From NCBI RefSeq assembly GCF_900110105.1, contig NZ_FOCL01000008.1, positions 1 through 64,000 on the forward strand: a stretch of 64,000 bases of DNA. Direction: 5' to 3'. Origin of the DNA: Mucilaginibacter gossypiicola (lineage in GTDB: Bacteria > Bacteroidota > Bacteroidia > Sphingobacteriales > Sphingobacteriaceae). Shown in pieces: positions 38,665-47,001 of this stretch. The stretch's first letter is position 1; every line of letters starts with the position of its first letter. The position numbers and the translations under genes were made by a program. The notes under the pieces were generated by a model, which was not told the DNA's origin, searched no databases, and saw only the letters and a list, made by a program, of their open reading frames with translations.

Positions 38665-40233
38665 CTATTTTCCTTCTCCAGCAACCGCATCCACTACGGG
38701 GCGTTTATCGCGGTTGGCCAGTTCCCAGCCGGTATAAAATACCAGTTGTGCACGTTTGGCCAGCAATGGGAAGTTGATTTTGCTTACCTCGTCGCCTGGC
38801 TGGTGGTAATCTGCGTGTACACCGTTAAAGTAGAAGATAATTGGTACGCCGTGCTTTGCAAAGTTGTAATGATCGCTACGGTAATAAAACTTGTTAGGAT
38901 CATTAGGATCGTCATACTTATAGTCAAGTTTTAGCTTGGTGTAGGTATTATTGGCATTCTCACCAATTTCATGTAATTCCTTGCTCAGCATGGCCGAACC
39001 GATAGGGTACACGTAGTTTGCAGAATCGGGCTTGCCGATGTATTCTTCACCAACACGACCGATCATGTCAATATTTAAATCGGTAATGGTATTAGCCAAC
39101 GGGAATACAGGATGATCTGAATAATACTCAGAGCCTAACAAACCTTTTTCTTCACCAACGTTACCTAAAAACAGGATACTGCGGCGCGGGCCGTGGCCAT
39201 CTTTTTTAGCTTTAGAAAAAGCGCGGGCAATTTCTAAAATGCCTGTAGTGCCCGAGCCGTCATCGTCGGCACCGTTGTTTACTTTATCTTTAGCTTTTTC
39301 ATCAGGGTTTAAGCCGATGTGGTCATAGTGTGCCGAAAAGATGAGTACTTCGTCTTTAAGATCGGTACCCGGCATATAGCCTAATACGTCAACTGCTTTT
39401 ACATCTTTTCGGGTAGTTGCGTAGTTGATAACCACATTGTTTTTAATATCTGCTGCCGGTGCAACTGCTGTCGCCGAAGCGGATTTAAGATCAGCATAAG
39501 TTTTACCAGTTGACTTTACTAATTCATCGGCTAAAGTTGCTGTGATGTTAAACACCGGGGCATTGGTATTTGCCGGTTTAGCTGCTTCATCTTTAATAGT
39601 TAACTTCGGACTTGCTACACTTTTGCCAAAACGGGCCAATGCTGCCGCAATGCCAGGGTTAGCAGCTAATATAATAGCTGGATTTTTGCTTTGTAAATTT
39701 TTGACAACCTTTATGCGCGCATTGCTCATGCGGTAACTGGTGTTTGGCGTAGCACCTGCTTCAGGCTTATCTTCATTAATCCAAAGTACAACTTTACCTG
39801 CCAGATCGGTGTTACCTATTTCGGCATCGGTACCGTAACCAACAAAAACAATATCGGTTACAGATGTGCTTTTATCCGGGAAAGAGCCTCCTAAATAAAA
39901 ATCGGTACCATACTCAAATGATTTGCCATTGACGGTAAACGCGGTTACTTTTAAAGCATTTTCGGTAAGGGGCACATTAAAAAAATATGATCCGTTAACG
40001 GGAGCCTGCAATCCTAATTTTTTGAACTCGCCAGCTATATAGTTGGCAGCTTTCTCTGCACCGGGCTTACCTGTTTCACGGCCTTCAAAGGCGTCTGAAG
40101 CCAGAATGCTCAGGTGCTTTTTCGCGTCTTCGGCAGTAATCAACCCGGCGTATTTCATTGCCGTAGTATTCTGCTGGGCACAGGCCGTAGTTGCCGAGGC
40201 CAGCGCGATAAGCAATAATGGTAATTTATTCAT
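38665..40233 (-). CDS. M28 family metallopeptidase, exported
   Basis: The protein has 522 residues with an N-terminal signal peptide ending near the Cys of TTACAQ, possibly a lipoprotein. A PA-like insertion (about 120-260) precedes the di-zinc M28 catalytic domain: SAHYDHIG, NGADDDGSGTTG, GNVGEEKGLLGSEYY, NIDMIGR and YNFAKHGVP. These supply the two zinc sites and the general-base Glu. It is an aminopeptidase or similar enzyme acting in the periplasm or envelope. Monocistronic with a strong terminator downstream. Confidence 0.9.
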   Translation of the reverse strand: MNKLPLLLIALASATTACAQQNTTAMKYAGLITAEDAKKHLSILASDAFEGRETGKPGAEKAANYIAGEFKKLGLQAPVNGSYFFNVPLTENALKVTAFTVNGKSFEYGTDFYLGGSFPDKSTSVTDIVFVGYGTDAEIGNTDLAGKVVLWINEDKPEAGATPNTSYRMSNARIKVVKNLQSKNPAIILAANPGIAAALARFGKSVASPKLTIKDEAAKPANTNAPVFNITATLADELVKSTGKTYADLKSASATAVAPAADIKNNVVINYATTRKDVKAVDVLGYMPGTDLKDEVLIFSAHYDHIGLNPDEKAKDKVNNGADDDGSGTTGILEIARAFSKAKKDGHGPRRSILFLGNVGEEKGLLGSEYYSDHPVFPLANTITDLNIDMIGRVGEEYIGKPDSANYVYPIGSAMLSKELHEIGENANNTYTKLKLDYKYDDPNDPNKFYYRSDHYNFAKHGVPIIFYFNGVHADYHQPGDEVSKINFPLLAKRAQLVFYTGWELANRDKRPVVDAVAGEGK

Positions 40234-40280
40234 TCTTTTAGTTAATAGTTCTTTTTAAGGTGACCTTTAAGGTCAAAGGC

Positions 40281-40363
40281 AAAAGGTTAAAGGCGAAAGG
40301 TAGCTGCATCTTGCAAAGCGAAGGACGATAAAAACCTTTTACCTTTCGCCTTTTACCTTTCCC
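40281..40363. repeat. Inverted repeat built of AAAGG words
   Basis: The left arm (about 40281-40302, AAAAGGTTAAAGGCGAAAGG) and the right arm (about 40333-40363, CCTTTTACCTTTCGCCTTTT) are inverse complements with offsets. They lie between the M28 and rpiB genes and begin about 10 bases after the rpiB stop. A one-sided run of similar words lies at 46916-46950. Confidence 0.8.
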
Positions 40364-40371
40364 TGCCTAAA

Positions 40372-40809
40372 TCAAGCGCAGGCTATCTTCTCTACACGGT
40401 TAGCATGCCTGCCGCCTTCAAATTCAGTATTTAAAAATGTAGTTACTATTGCCTTCGCTTCTTCGGGGGTAACAAAACGGGCAGGTACACAAACAATGTT
40501 GGCGTTGTTATGGCTGCGGGCCAATACGGCGATCTCTTCTTTCCAGCAAATAGCCGCGCGGATGTTTTGGTGTTTGTTGGCTGTTATGGCCACACCATTG
40601 GCCGCACCGCAAATCAGGATACCCAGATCGCACTCGCCGGTTTCAACGGCATTGGCAACAGGGTGCGCAAAATCGGGATAGTCAACAGATTCGGATGAAT
40701 AAGTGCCGAAGTCTTTTATTTCTACTGATGATAAAGCGTCTGTTAAAATTTGTTTGTATTCATACCCGGCGTGATCCGAACCAATAGCGATTTTTAATCC
40801 CTGCTTCAT
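40372..40809 (-). CDS. rpiB: Ribose-5-phosphate isomerase B
   Basis: The protein has 145 residues. IAIGSDHAGYEYK at the N terminus, the catalytic Cys in LILICGAANGVAI and the phosphate-binding HNNANIVCVPARFV identify RpiB. It interconverts ribose-5-phosphate and ribulose-5-phosphate in the pentose phosphate pathway. It stands alone on the minus strand between tatC and the peptidase gene. Confidence 0.94.
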   Translation of the reverse strand: MKQGLKIAIGSDHAGYEYKQILTDALSSVEIKDFGTYSSESVDYPDFAHPVANAVETGECDLGILICGAANGVAITANKHQNIRAAICWKEEIAVLARSHNNANIVCVPARFVTPEEAKAIVTTFLNTEFEGGRHANRVEKIACA

Positions 40810-40978
40810 TTAACAAAAATATAACGTTTAATACTTTTTAAAGGTAAATAATTTGTTATAAACCAACTGGCGCGTGGCCGCTTAAAAGGTGGTTTATTTA
40901 CCCCTGAAATGTGTGAATAACACTTATTTGCTAATAATAATTTACGTATAAATGCCCGATGCCGTTAGCAAGAAGTTA

Positions 40979-41845
40979 TTAAGCCTTATCCAAAGCTTCT
41001 TCTTTCTTGATCCTGCGTTTTTCAACAAGGCCGGCTACAACTATACTAACCTCATATAGCACAAACAGCGGGATACTAACAACCGTCATGGTAAGCATAT
41101 CAGGTGTAGGAGTAACTACGGCTGCTATGATCAGGATCACTACGATAGCATAACGACGGGTTTCTTTCATGAACTTAGGTGTCATGATACCCAGGTTGGC
41201 CAATATATAAACCAGTATAGGCAGCTGAAAAACAATACCGGTAGCAAGGGTAAGGGTAGCTACTGATGAGATATAAGAATCAATATCAAACAAGTTTTGA
41301 ATAGCCGCGCTAACGGTATAGCTCGACAGGAAATTGATGGACATTGGGGTGATCACGAAATATCCAAAAGTGATACCTAAAAAGAAAAGGATACAGGCAT
41401 AAAATACAAACCCTGTAGCTGCTTTGCGCTCGGCATCATGCAATGCCGGCTTAATAAACCGCCATATCTCCCAGATAAGGTATGGTACGCCGAGGGTAAT
41501 ACCAATAATTAATGCCGAGTTAATTTGGAGGGTAAACTGCCCCGCCATTTCGGTATTGATTAATTTAATATTTACTTTATCAATGCAAAAACCGTCGCGG
41601 TGTAAGGCAGCACCAATTTTGCAAAGCATACGGTAAGTCCAGAAGGTTGACTTACTGGGCCCCATGATAATAGTATCAAAGATCCAGTCGTAGTAATAAA
41701 AAACAACAGCGGTAAATACTACAATGGCTATTGAGGCTCTTACCAGGTGCCACCTTAAAGCTTCGAGGTGATCAAAGAACGACATTTCTGCCTCTAACGT
41801 TTTCCCTTTATCTTTTATGGCCTTGATGATCTTGCTGTCGCTCAT
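40979..41845 (-). CDS. tatC: Sec-independent protein translocase subunit TatC
   Basis: The protein has 288 residues with six predicted membrane helices. The cytosolic N terminus contains the signature MSFFDHLEALRWHLVRA, the twin-arginine recognition site. FIKPALHDAERKAA and FQLPILVYILANLGI are further conserved blocks. With TatA it exports folded proteins. No tatA or tatB lies nearby. It is downstream of accC by 67 bases on the same strand. Confidence 0.94.
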   Translation of the reverse strand: MSDSKIIKAIKDKGKTLEAEMSFFDHLEALRWHLVRASIAIVVFTAVVFYYYDWIFDTIIMGPSKSTFWTYRMLCKIGAALHRDGFCIDKVNIKLINTEMAGQFTLQINSALIIGITLGVPYLIWEIWRFIKPALHDAERKAATGFVFYACILFFLGITFGYFVITPMSINFLSSYTVSAAIQNLFDIDSYISSVATLTLATGIVFQLPILVYILANLGIMTPKFMKETRRYAIVVILIIAAVVTPTPDMLTMTVVSIPLFVLYEVSIVVAGLVEKRRIKKEEALDKA

Positions 41846-41912
41846 TGTAATATATACCGCTGTATAAACGCTATCTTGCTAAGTACGTTGTTTTTTATGA
41901 AGATAGTTTGAA

Positions 41913-43247
41913 TTATATTTCAAAAGTATCCATGAACTTGGTGGTAAAATTACCAGCGCGGAAATTAGGATCTTTCAATAATTTTAAATGGAATGGAATA
42001 GTGGTTTTGATACCCTCAATTACAAACTCGCTCAGTGCACGTTCCATGGTACTTAAAGCTTCATCGCGGGTTTGCGCCACGCAAATAACTTTTGCAATCA
42101 TTGAGTCGTAATTTGGCGGAATAACATAACCTGAGTAAACGTGTGTATCAATACGTACACCATGACCGCCAGGTGAGTGGAAGTTGGTTATTTTACCTGG
42201 TGATGGGCGGAAACCATTAAACGGATCTTCGGCATTAATGCGGCATTCAATGGCATGCATTGTTGGCTCGTAGTTTTTGCCCGAGATAGGGATACCTGCA
42301 GCAACTTTGATTTGCTCTTTGATCAGGTCGAAGTTAATTACCTCTTCGGTAACCGGGTGCTCAACCTGGATACGGGTATTCATCTCCATAAAGTAGAAGT
42401 TACGGTCTTTATCAACCAAAAACTCTACTGTACCTGCTCCTTCATATTTAACAGCTTTGGCGCCTTTAATAGCAGCCTCACCCATTTTTTTACGAAGTTT
42501 TTCGGTCATGAACGGAGAAGGGGCTTCTTCAACCAGTTTCTGGTGACGGCGCTGAATAGAGCAATCACGTTCAGAAAGGTGACATACTTTACCAAACTGA
42601 TCGCCTACCACCTGAATTTCGATGTGGCGCGGATCCTGAACATATTTTTCAAGGTACAAGCCGTCGTTACCGAAGGCAGCACCAGACTCGGCACGGGCCG
42701 AATCCCATGCATTTTCAAACTCTTCGTCTTTCCAAACAATGCGCATACCACGGCCACCACCACCGGCAGTTGCCTTCAGTATAACAGGGTAGCCAATTTT
42801 GTTGGCAATAGAGATACCTGTTTTTACATCGCTAAGTAAACCATCAGAACCGGGAACAATAGGTACACCCGCTTTTTTCATGGTATCTTTAGCCGAAGCT
42901 TTATCACCCATCTGGTTGATCTGCTCGGCAGTAGCACCAATAAATTTGATACCATACTCGGCGCATATAGCCGAAAACTTAGCGTTTTCAGATAAGAAAC
43001 CATAACCAGGGTGGATAGCATCCGCATTGGTTAACTCGGCAGCAGAAATGATGTTAGGAATATTTAAATATGAATCGCGGCTTGGCGGCGGACCGATACA
43101 AACAGCTTCATCGGCAAAACGAACATGCAGACTATCGCGGTCGGCAGTTGAATATACAGCTACCGTTTTAATACCCATTTCCTTACAGGTACGGATAACA
43201 CGAAGGGCGATCTCGCCACGGTTAGCTATTAATATTTTTTTAAACAT
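41913..43247 (-). CDS. accC: Acetyl-CoA carboxylase, biotin carboxylase subunit
   Basis: The protein has 444 residues. It opens FKKILIANRGEIALRVIR; the ATP-grasp glycine loop is KATAGGGGRGMRIV, and EMNTRIQVEHPVTEEV holds the catalytic Arg/Glu cluster. It carboxylates biotin on AccB in the first step of fatty-acid synthesis. It lies 147 bases downstream of accB, a gap filled by an inverted repeat. Confidence 0.96.
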   Translation of the reverse strand: MFKKILIANRGEIALRVIRTCKEMGIKTVAVYSTADRDSLHVRFADEAVCIGPPPSRDSYLNIPNIISAAELTNADAIHPGYGFLSENAKFSAICAEYGIKFIGATAEQINQMGDKASAKDTMKKAGVPIVPGSDGLLSDVKTGISIANKIGYPVILKATAGGGGRGMRIVWKDEEFENAWDSARAESGAAFGNDGLYLEKYVQDPRHIEIQVVGDQFGKVCHLSERDCSIQRRHQKLVEEAPSPFMTEKLRKKMGEAAIKGAKAVKYEGAGTVEFLVDKDRNFYFMEMNTRIQVEHPVTEEVINFDLIKEQIKVAAGIPISGKNYEPTMHAIECRINAEDPFNGFRPSPGKITNFHSPGGHGVRIDTHVYSGYVIPPNYDSMIAKVICVAQTRDEALSTMERALSEFVIEGIKTTIPFHLKLLKDPNFRAGNFTTKFMDTFEI

Positions 43248-43260
43248 TGTTTTTCTTTGA

Positions 43261-43388
43261 TGTGCAAATTACAGATGTGCAAATATGCAGATGAAAATAT
43301 TAACGAATGATTGATGGGCAAATATGTAAATTATAAATGTGCAAACGAATTAAATATCATTTGCACATCTGTAATTTGCACATCAGTA
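43261..43388. repeat. Inverted repeat built of GATGTGCAAAT words
   Basis: The left arm 43261-43293 and right arm 43360-43388 are near-perfect inverse copies (GTGCAAATTACAGATGTGCAAAT). They fill the accB-accC gap beginning about six bases after the accB stop. Related one-sided runs are at 15404-15437, 43921-43973, 44122-44158 and 52490-52512. Confidence 0.85.
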
Positions 43389-43394
43389 CATTAA

Positions 43395-43868
43395 CTAAGC
43401 TGGTTCTACTAAAAACAGTGGTTGATCGTACTCAACAGGTGATGCATTATCAACAAGTACCTTTACAATGCGGCCTGAAACTTCTGATTCAATTTCATTG
43501 AACAGTTTCATAGCTTCAATGATACATACTACGCTACCTGGTTTTATCTCATCGCCAACGTTTACAAACAAAGGTTTATCCGGGCTTGATGAACGGTAAA
43601 AAGTACCGATCATAGGTGATTTAACGGTAATGTATTTCGATGTATCCGGAGCGGCCGGTGCAGCTGGTTCAACAGGTGCCGGAGCCGGAGCAGATGGCAA
43701 TACCGGAGTCACAGGTTGTGTAACAGCCGGGATAGTAGCATGAACCACCGTAGGCTGTACCTCGTTGGTTTTTATTGTGATCTTAAAATCTTTTTGCTCG
43801 ATTGATACTTCGTTCACGCCCGATTTGGAAACAAAGCGAATAAGGTCCTGAATTTGTTTAATATCCAT
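43395..43868 (-). CDS. accB: Biotin carboxyl carrier protein of acetyl-CoA carboxylase
   Basis: The protein has 157 residues. A Pro/Ala-rich linker (about 60-90) connects a short N-terminal helix to the C-terminal biotinyl domain. The biotinylated Lys121 is in EAMKLFNEIE. It carries carboxybiotin between AccC and the transferase. Part of the DUF177-rpmF-plsX-fabH-accB-accC block; the 287-base gap to fabH (43869-44155) holds only TGTGCAAAT-type repeats and AT-rich sequence. Confidence 0.96.
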   Translation of the reverse strand: MDIKQIQDLIRFVSKSGVNEVSIEQKDFKITIKTNEVQPTVVHATIPAVTQPVTPVLPSAPAPAPVEPAAPAAPDTSKYITVKSPMIGTFYRSSSPDKPLFVNVGDEIKPGSVVCIIEAMKLFNEIESEVSGRIVKVLVDNASPVEYDQPLFLVEPA

Positions 43869-43920
43869 GTTTAAGGATTAATTGGTTTGGGACAAAGTTA
43901 TATCTAAGTTATTCAATTAA

Positions 43921-44158
43921 TATGCAAATTACAGATGTGCAAATATGCAAATCCATGTACTGATGTGCAAATGCCCTGCGTTGCAAATTATACATTAGTT
44001 AATTAATCAGATGTTCAATTATATTCACAATTGAACAGTGTTATATGTTTTATAAGCAGATAACATGTGCCGTTTACAGATGTTTTAATTTTTTGATATG
44101 GTAGATGTACCCAGACAAAGAAAATCTGCACATCTGCACACCTGAAATTAGCACATCA
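43921..44158. repeat. GATGTGCAAAT word repeats flanking the fabH-accB spacer
   Basis: Direct words at 43921-43973 (GCAAATTACAGATGTGCAAAT) and inverse words at 44122-44158 (CTGCACATCTGCACA, then GCACATCA) bound about 150 AT-rich bases. The last word overlaps the fabH stop codon TGA (44158-44156). Confidence 0.75.
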
Positions 44159-45145
44159 ATAAGCCCATTTTAAATATACCGAACCCCAGGTAAAGCCACC
44201 GCCAAAAGCTGCTAAAATAAGGTTATCACCTTTTTTAAACTTGCTTTCCCATTCCCATAAACATAATGGGATGGTACCGTTGGTGGTATTGCCGTAACGC
44301 TCGATATTGATGATAACCTTTTCGGGGCTGATACCAGTGCGGTTTGCAGTAGCATCGATAATGCGCTTGTTGGCCTGGTGTGGCACCAACCAGGCAATAT
44401 CATCGCCTTTAAGGTTGTTGCGCTCCATAACCTCATGAGCAACATCGGCCATATTGGTTACAGCGAATTTGAACACTGCCTGTCCTTCCTGGTAAGCATA
44501 ATGTTCGCCTGCGTCAACAGTAGCATGACTGGCTGGTTTCAATGAGCCACCGGCTTTAAGGTTCAGATACTGACCTCCGGCGCCATCGCTTCTTAAAATA
44601 GAGTCGATAAGGCCATTGCCTTCCTCATTAGGTTCAAGCAGGGCAGCGCCACAGCCATCGCCAAAAATGATGCAGGTAGCGCGGTCTTTATAGTTTACAA
44701 TGGCCGACATTTTATCGCCGCCAACAACCAACACTTTTTTATGCTTGCCGCTTTCAATAAACTGCGCGCCCGAAGTTAATCCGTATAAGAAACCAGAGCA
44801 TGCAGCCTGTAAATCAAATCCCCATGCATTTTTAGCGCCAATTTTGTGGGCCAAAATGTTGGCGGTAGCCGGGAAAATCATATCGGGGGTGGTAGTACAG
44901 AAGATGATAAGATCGATCTCATCGGCACCGATACCGCGCTTTTTAAGGAGTTCGGTAACGGCAGGGACCGCCATATCAGATGTAGCAAGGCCTTCGCCTT
45001 TTAATATGCGTCGCTCTTTGATACCGGTACGGCTGGTTATCCATTCGTCGTTTGTATCAACCATTGTTTCCAGTTCCTGGTTGGTTAATACATAGTCGGG
45101 AACGTAACCATGTACAGCGGTAATAGCGGCATGAACTTTACTCAT
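44156..45145 (-). CDS. fabH: Beta-ketoacyl-ACP synthase III
   Basis: The protein has 329 residues. The catalytic triad is Cys116 in AACSGFLYG, His256 in VPHQANKRI and Asn286 in YGNTTNGTIPL. It condenses acetyl-CoA with malonyl-ACP to start fatty-acid synthesis. It lies 10 bases downstream of plsX. Its stop codon is formed within a GATGTGC-type repeat word. Confidence 0.96.
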   Translation of the reverse strand: MSKVHAAITAVHGYVPDYVLTNQELETMVDTNDEWITSRTGIKERRILKGEGLATSDMAVPAVTELLKKRGIGADEIDLIIFCTTTPDMIFPATANILAHKIGAKNAWGFDLQAACSGFLYGLTSGAQFIESGKHKKVLVVGGDKMSAIVNYKDRATCIIFGDGCGAALLEPNEEGNGLIDSILRSDGAGGQYLNLKAGGSLKPASHATVDAGEHYAYQEGQAVFKFAVTNMADVAHEVMERNNLKGDDIAWLVPHQANKRIIDATANRTGISPEKVIINIERYGNTTNGTIPLCLWEWESKFKKGDNLILAAFGGGFTWGSVYLKWAY

Positions 45146-45155
45146 CTTTATAAAA

Positions 45156-46094
45156 TTACTGGAATGCTTGTTTTATTTTATCAACGAGGTTACTCTCTAC
45201 CATGTTCCTTGATAAAAGAACCATGTTTTTTATAGCCTCCGGGCTCGAGATACCGTGACCAACAACAACCGGAGCATTCACTCCCAATATTGGGCTGCCA
45301 CCGTATTGTTCATAATTAAACCTGTCAAAAAACTCATCCTTCAGCTGTTTCTTCCTCGTTATAACGTAAAACGATTCGGCAAGCTTTAATATTACATTGC
45401 CGGTAAAACCATCGCATACATAAACGTCGGTACCTTCGCTAAAAAGATCGCGTCCTTCAACATTGCCAACAAAGTTAAACAGCTTTGTTTCTTTCATTAA
45501 TGGATAGGTAGCCTGGCAAAGTAAATTGCCTTTTTCCTCTTCTTCGCCAATGTTTATAAGCGCAACCCGAGGGTTAGCTATATCATAAACGGTTTGAGCA
45601 AATAAGCTGCCCAGCACACCAAATTGAACAAGCACATCAGGCTTGCAATCGGCGTTGGCACCTACATCCAATAAAATACCCAAACCTCCTTTAAGTTTGG
45701 GTACAATAGTAGTCATAGCCGGGCGTACAACGCCTGGAATAGTTTTTACGCTGAACATGGCGCCAACAAGCATAGCGCCGGTATTGCCAGCTGATGAGAA
45801 AGCCTGAATTTCGCCAGCTTTAAGCAGTTGGAAACCAACTGATATGCTCGAATCAGGCTTCTGAACAATAGCTTTAGTAGGATGTTCGCCCATACCAATA
45901 ACCTCGGTTGTATGTACAAACTCGAAGTTATCAGGGCTTACACCATTTTCCTGAAGAATACTTACTGTAACTTCCTTATCGCCAATGAGTACCAGTTTCT
46001 GGTCGGCAGATAAAGTTTTATAAGCTTCGATAGCTCCTAAAACAGCTGCTTTGGGAGCGTAATCACCGCCCATAATATCTAAGCCAATCTTCAT
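45156..46094 (-). CDS. plsX: Phosphate acyltransferase PlsX
   Basis: The protein has 312 residues. MKIGLDIMGGDYAPKAAVLGA is the conserved start, and SAGNTGAMLV, LLDVGANADCKP and VCDGFTGNVILK are diagnostic. It makes acyl-phosphate from acyl-ACP for phospholipid synthesis. It lies 16 bases after rpmF and 10 bases before fabH. Confidence 0.96.
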   Translation of the reverse strand: MKIGLDIMGGDYAPKAAVLGAIEAYKTLSADQKLVLIGDKEVTVSILQENGVSPDNFEFVHTTEVIGMGEHPTKAIVQKPDSSISVGFQLLKAGEIQAFSSAGNTGAMLVGAMFSVKTIPGVVRPAMTTIVPKLKGGLGILLDVGANADCKPDVLVQFGVLGSLFAQTVYDIANPRVALINIGEEEEKGNLLCQATYPLMKETKLFNFVGNVEGRDLFSEGTDVYVCDGFTGNVILKLAESFYVITRKKQLKDEFFDRFNYEQYGGSPILGVNAPVVVGHGISSPEAIKNMVLLSRNMVESNLVDKIKQAFQ

Positions 46095-46110
46095 TTTCAG
46101 AAAATTAAAC

Positions 46111-46302
46111 TTAGGCTACTGCTGCTTTCTCAATAAGAACTTTACCGTTGTAGTAAACGTTACCATCAACAGTATATGCACGGTGTGGCAAGTGCACAGC
46201 GCCTGTAGTTTGGCATGTAGTTAAAGTTGGAGCTTCCGCTTTGTAATGGGTTCTGCGTTTATCTCTCCTTGATTTTGAAAATTTCCGCTTTGGATGTGGC
46301 AT
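46111..46302 (-). CDS. rpmF: 50S ribosomal protein L32
   Basis: The protein has 63 residues, basic, with the L32 start MPHPKRKFSKSRRDKRR and the HLPHRAYTVDGNVYYNGK tail. The zinc cysteines of some L32 proteins are absent, as in the zinc-free type. It lies between the DUF177 gene and plsX, the usual order in this phylum. Confidence 0.95.
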   Translation of the reverse strand: MPHPKRKFSKSRRDKRRTHYKAEAPTLTTCQTTGAVHLPHRAYTVDGNVYYNGKVLIEKAAVA

Positions 46303-46318
46303 AATATCCTAATATTAA

Positions 46319-46840
46319 TTATTTATTCATGTTTTTGAGCGCATCCCACCGTGGGTCTGTTTGCTCACTTTGTTCACCATTTGCCGATAAGCTGTTAAGC
46401 TTGTCAAGCATTTCTTTGTCACAGGTTGAGGTGTTACCCTCGCCGCAAATTGATATAAACGGCACTGCAACATTAATGTATTCATATATCAACCCGGCAA
46501 CATCGATCTCATGATCATTTTTGCCAAGTGTTATAATTTCTTCATCCTCATCAACAGGCTCATCGCTAAATTTAGCTATCTGCTGTTCGGTAATGTCAAG
46601 TTGTATTGGCAATACCTTCAGACACCTGTCGCAGGTGGTATCAATTGTGCCATCTATCTTAAAATTCAGGATCAGCATAGTTTCCTGCTTATCCAGTTCT
46701 ACTTCACAGTGCAGGGTTGCTTTTTTAACGAGTGAGTATTCAAACTCGTCAAAAAAATCATCCTGTATGTCATACTCAAACAGGTGTTTCCCAAGTTTAA
46801 GCCCCGTAAAGGGAATCGAATATTTCTTAAGCGATTTCAA
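46319..46840 (-). CDS. DUF177 (YceD) family protein
   Basis: The protein has 173 residues from a TTG start (read as MKSLKKYSIPFTGLK). No ATG is available, and a longer frame begins at a TTG inside the promoter. CDRCLKVLP carries the family CxxC. DUF177/YceD proteins act in 23S rRNA accumulation in plants and bacteria. It is followed 16 bases later by rpmF, the conserved neighbour. First gene of the fatty-acid operon, with a TACATTTG promoter element 18 bases upstream. Confidence 0.85.
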   Translation of the reverse strand: MKSLKKYSIPFTGLKLGKHLFEYDIQDDFFDEFEYSLVKKATLHCEVELDKQETMLILNFKIDGTIDTTCDRCLKVLPIQLDITEQQIAKFSDEPVDEDEEIITLGKNDHEIDVAGLIYEYINVAVPFISICGEGNTSTCDKEMLDKLNSLSANGEQSEQTDPRWDALKNMNK

Positions 46841-46858
46841 TGAGCAACAATTAGCCCG

Positions 46859-46866
46859 CAAATGTA
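46859..46866 (-). promoter_or_regulatory. -7 element (TACATTTG) of the DUF177-rpmF-plsX-fabH operon
   Basis: Exact TAnnTTTG match on the minus strand, 18 bases before the TTG start at 46840. It overlaps the upstream TTG at 46861 and so excludes that as the start. Confidence 0.6.
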
Positions 46867-46955
46867 GGGAAAAATACCATAACTGGAAAGTGTTTTTTTA
46901 TTTTGCCCTTTTAGGAAGGTAAAAGGAGAAAGATGAAAGGTAAAAGGTTGAAATA

Positions 46956-46986
46956 CAGTGATTTTTGAGCCGTGCAAAAATCACTG
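46956..46986 (-). terminator. Perfect 12-bp hairpin after the S8 peptidase gene
   Basis: Arms 46956-46967 and 46975-46986 pair perfectly around a seven-base loop. The stem itself carries a run of five T on the minus strand, but no T-run follows. It lies 15 bases past the peptidase stop. Confidence 0.6.
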
Positions 46987-47001
46987 TTCCATTTAATGAA
47001 A

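Noticed and set aside
42255..42839. 194-codon open frame opposite accC
   Set aside because: Entirely antisense to a well-conserved accC gene, with no protein-like features of its own.
43261..44158. CRISPR-like regular repeats
   Set aside because: The words are short, inverted across a spacer, irregularly spaced, and there are no cas genes.
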